From Serripes groenlandicus (lineage: Eukaryota > Mollusca > Bivalvia > Cardiida > Cardiidae), in NCBI GenBank assembly GCA_031761405.1, contig JASEVX010000013.1:56238456-56302455 (forward strand): DNA of 64,000 bases, given 5' to 3'. The notes under the pieces are model-generated. The model was given only the letters and a program-made list of their open reading frames with translations. It searched no databases and was not told the DNA's origin. The translations under genes and the position numbers were made by a program. Of this stretch, positions 62,371 to 64,000 are shown one piece after another; position 1 is the first letter of the stretch, and every line of letters begins with the position of its first letter.

Positions 62371-62780
62371 AAACCAGACGTCAATATACGACATTTCAAA
62401 CAGCCAATCACGATGTTAATCTCATGTAGACAACACGCCCACTGTTTCGTCTCAGTATTTGTTAGAAATATATTGCATCAAATATAGGTGCAAATGTCAT
62501 TACAAAATTTATCCTTAGCTGGTTATAATGGCGAGTTGTGAGAACAAATTTATATATATAGAGACCTAAATAATTGTTCATTTTATGTAATACAGATAAT
62601 TGTAAATGTTAATTACAAATATACTTGTACTGTTAGACTCTGTTGGGTGTAACAGCAATTCGTGGCAAGTATGGATGAATACATCTGAACAGATTGTAAA
62701 TAATTTATAATTTAATTTAAACTTAGATTGAAATACCAATATATGTATATGCAACACACACTGTTTCAATATATGACTTT
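62371..62780 (+). other. 5' flank / probable intron end before cGLR-3
   Basis: Non-coding. Its right end shares ATGCAACAC, CTGTTTCAATxxATxxCTTTGATAT and TATTACAG with cGLR-2, and GTATGGATGAATACAT resembles the GACATGAATGAATATA block there. Confidence 0.5.
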
Positions 62781-62794
62781 GATATGTATTACAG
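62781..62794 (+). promoter_or_regulatory. predicted 3' splice acceptor of cGLR-3 coding exon
   Basis: GATATGTATTACAG, AG at 62793-62794, eleven bases before the ATG at 62806, as in the two paralogues. Confidence 0.7.
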
Positions 62795-62805
62795 ATAGAC
62801 GAGAC

Positions 62806-64000
62806 ATGGACGATACCAATGAAGAATTATCTAAACGTCTACATAAAGTACTTGATGTTATAGGCGCATCTGAGTACACGAGAGAAATGTATTGGGAGGG
62901 TGCTATGCTACATGAAATAACAAACACGTTTTCAAGCCATACTTATTCAAAATTTCTAAACAAAATATCATACTACCGAGTTGGGAGTAGATGCGAAGGG
63001 ACAACTACACTCGATTTGGATTCCGATCTTGATATGATATATTGTAACGTCGAAACTCCTGTGGTAGAGCATTTATTCGAATCTAAGCAACAGGGAATTT
63101 CTTATCTTGAGATAATGGATGAAGACACCAAACCTGGATATGTTCGTCTTCAGATTGTTCAAGATAGATGTCCGACTACAGTTGGAAAGGGCTTTATATT
63201 ATACGATAGCTACTTTATCGATATGAAAGATAGAGTATGTGTTAACAATTACATACATTTTGTTGGACCGAAGTCCTTTCGAAACGGTCCAGCGAACACG
63301 ATTCCGGCCAGAAAATATCATTGTCAACATGATATCGTATATGCCTTTATGTGTCGAAAGGTACTGAGGTCAGCCAATTCCTGGTTACACAGGATACGGA
63401 AATACGACTGGCCATCACAGAAACAACTTAAAGCAATGGGTTCATATGGTTGTTTCTTTGTTGGTGTTGGACATCCTCATAATAACAACAAGTCTAGAGA
63501 ATGGAGAATTTCCTTCTCACTTCAAGAACGTGACCTCATGTCAAGTCTGAACGAAACGCAACACAAGTGTTATATTCTCCTGAAGATGATAAAGAAGGAT
63601 ATCATAGAACCAAAGGCAGGTGAATCTATATCATCGTATCATTGTAAAACAAGTCTTTTTTATTCAATCGAAAATTCACATAGACATTTTTGGACTAATG
63701 ATAAGCTTATAACGTGTGTACAGCAGTGTCTTAAGCGTCTATTTATTTGGGTGAAAGCAAACAATTGTCCCAATTATTTCATTCCAGAAGCGAATATGTT
63801 CGATAAACTCAGCGTGATGACTCTAGAAAAAATAGAGTATGTTTTAAACGACATAATAGAGAGTGATATCAAGTTTATATATTCACTTACTTGTGACAAT
63901 GTTGATGAACTTCTTAATTCTGAATTACGTAGTGATGAACTGGTGGGTAGTTTATATATTAAGAGTATCACGCTTCAGCCAAGAATATACTATCATATTA
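62806..64000 (+). CDS. Mab-21 domain cGAS-like receptor (cGLR-3), cut by window end
   Basis: The first 398 codons of a third paralogue, open to the last base, so the whole catalytic domain but not the C-terminal module is visible. Gly60-Ser61 and Asp74-X-Asp76 (core DSDLDM) fall at the same positions as in cGLR-1 and -2. The third Asp is at 176 (DIVYAF). WPSQ, a GHPH motif, EWRISFSLQERDL, SSYHCKT and PNYFIP are kept. It is the most divergent copy. The Pro-Gly after GTTT is Leu-Asp, and the region about 115-160 between KPGYV and RNGPA is almost unrelated to the others (for example GFILYDSYFIDM). No stop or frameshift is seen, so it looks functional. Role as for cGLR-1: probable sensor and nucleotidyltransferase, ligand unknown. 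Confidence 0.85.
   Translation, partial: MDDTNEELSKRLHKVLDVIGASEYTREMYWEGAMLHEITNTFSSHTYSKFLNKISYYRVGSRCEGTTTLDLDSDLDMIYCNVETPVVEHLFESKQQGISYLEIMDEDTKPGYVRLQIVQDRCPTTVGKGFILYDSYFIDMKDRVCVNNYIHFVGPKSFRNGPANTIPARKYHCQHDIVYAFMCRKVLRSANSWLHRIRKYDWPSQKQLKAMGSYGCFFVGVGHPHNNNKSREWRISFSLQERDLMSSLNETQHKCYILLKMIKKDIIEPKAGESISSYHCKTSLFYSIENSHRHFWTNDKLITCVQQCLKRLFIWVKANNCPNYFIPEANMFDKLSVMTLEKIEYVLNDIIESDIKFIYSLTCDNVDELLNSELRSDELVGSLYIKSITLQPRIYYHI

Overview
The window looks like nuclear DNA of a bivalve mollusc, or at least a lophotrochozoan. It is AT-rich and gene-poor, packed with many unrelated tandem-repeat families, and seeded with tRNA-headed SINEs ending in a (CAAT)n tail. The only convincing protein genes are three paralogues of the Mab-21 / cGAS-like receptor (cGLR) family, which is strongly expanded in bivalves. 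The species cannot be named from sequence alone.

Genes: cGLR-1 (4652-6781) and cGLR-2 (25635-27767) are complete, with one long uninterrupted coding exon each. cGLR-3 (62806 to the window end) is open but cut by the edge. All three are on the + strand. Each has a 3' splice site 11 bases before the chosen ATG, so untranslated or short coding exons probably lie upstream. All keep a Gly-Ser...Asp-X-Asp nucleotidyltransferase motif, a third candidate catalytic Asp, and the Mab-21 signature blocks. A long C-terminal helical region follows in the two complete copies. By family knowledge such proteins can sense nucleic acid or another ligand and make a cyclic dinucleotide for STING. Activity here is inference.

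Layout: 1-1.7 kb, AT-rich with a pogo-like terminal repeat; 1.7-4.1 kb, GA microsatellite plus 46/47-bp satellite with a SINE; 4.2-6.8 kb, cGLR-1; 6.8-20.6 kb, SINE fragments and independent arrays with units of 166, 53, 58, 34, 67 and 148 bp; 20.66-21.79 kb, a foldback element built of palindromic 21-bp repeats; 21.8-25.4 kb, a segment duplicated at 31.8-34.85 kb and carrying a 5'-truncated LINE that its twin lacks; 25.6-27.8 kb, cGLR-2; 27.8-31.3 kb, SINEs, microsatellite, satellite and a palindromic MITE; 34.9-38.3 kb, low-copy DNA; 38.4-42.3 kb, a second duplicated segment (twin at 50.1-52.4 kb) with a roughly 165-bp array; 42.6-48.1 kb, large blocks of 47-bp satellite; 48.1-58.8 kb, SINEs, nested palindromes, more satellite, a 44-bp array and a unique stretch; 58.9-62.4 kb, satellite with a 28-base poly-G run; 62.8-64.0 kb, cGLR-3.

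Taken together, this is a fragment of a cGLR gene cluster spreading by segmental duplication inside satellite-rich DNA. One 47-bp satellite family recurs in every large block, always in the same orientation. Its monomer resembles the 3' tail of the local SINEs. It ends about 0.4-0.8 kb upstream of the coding exon of cGLR-1 and cGLR-3, perhaps within their 5' introns.
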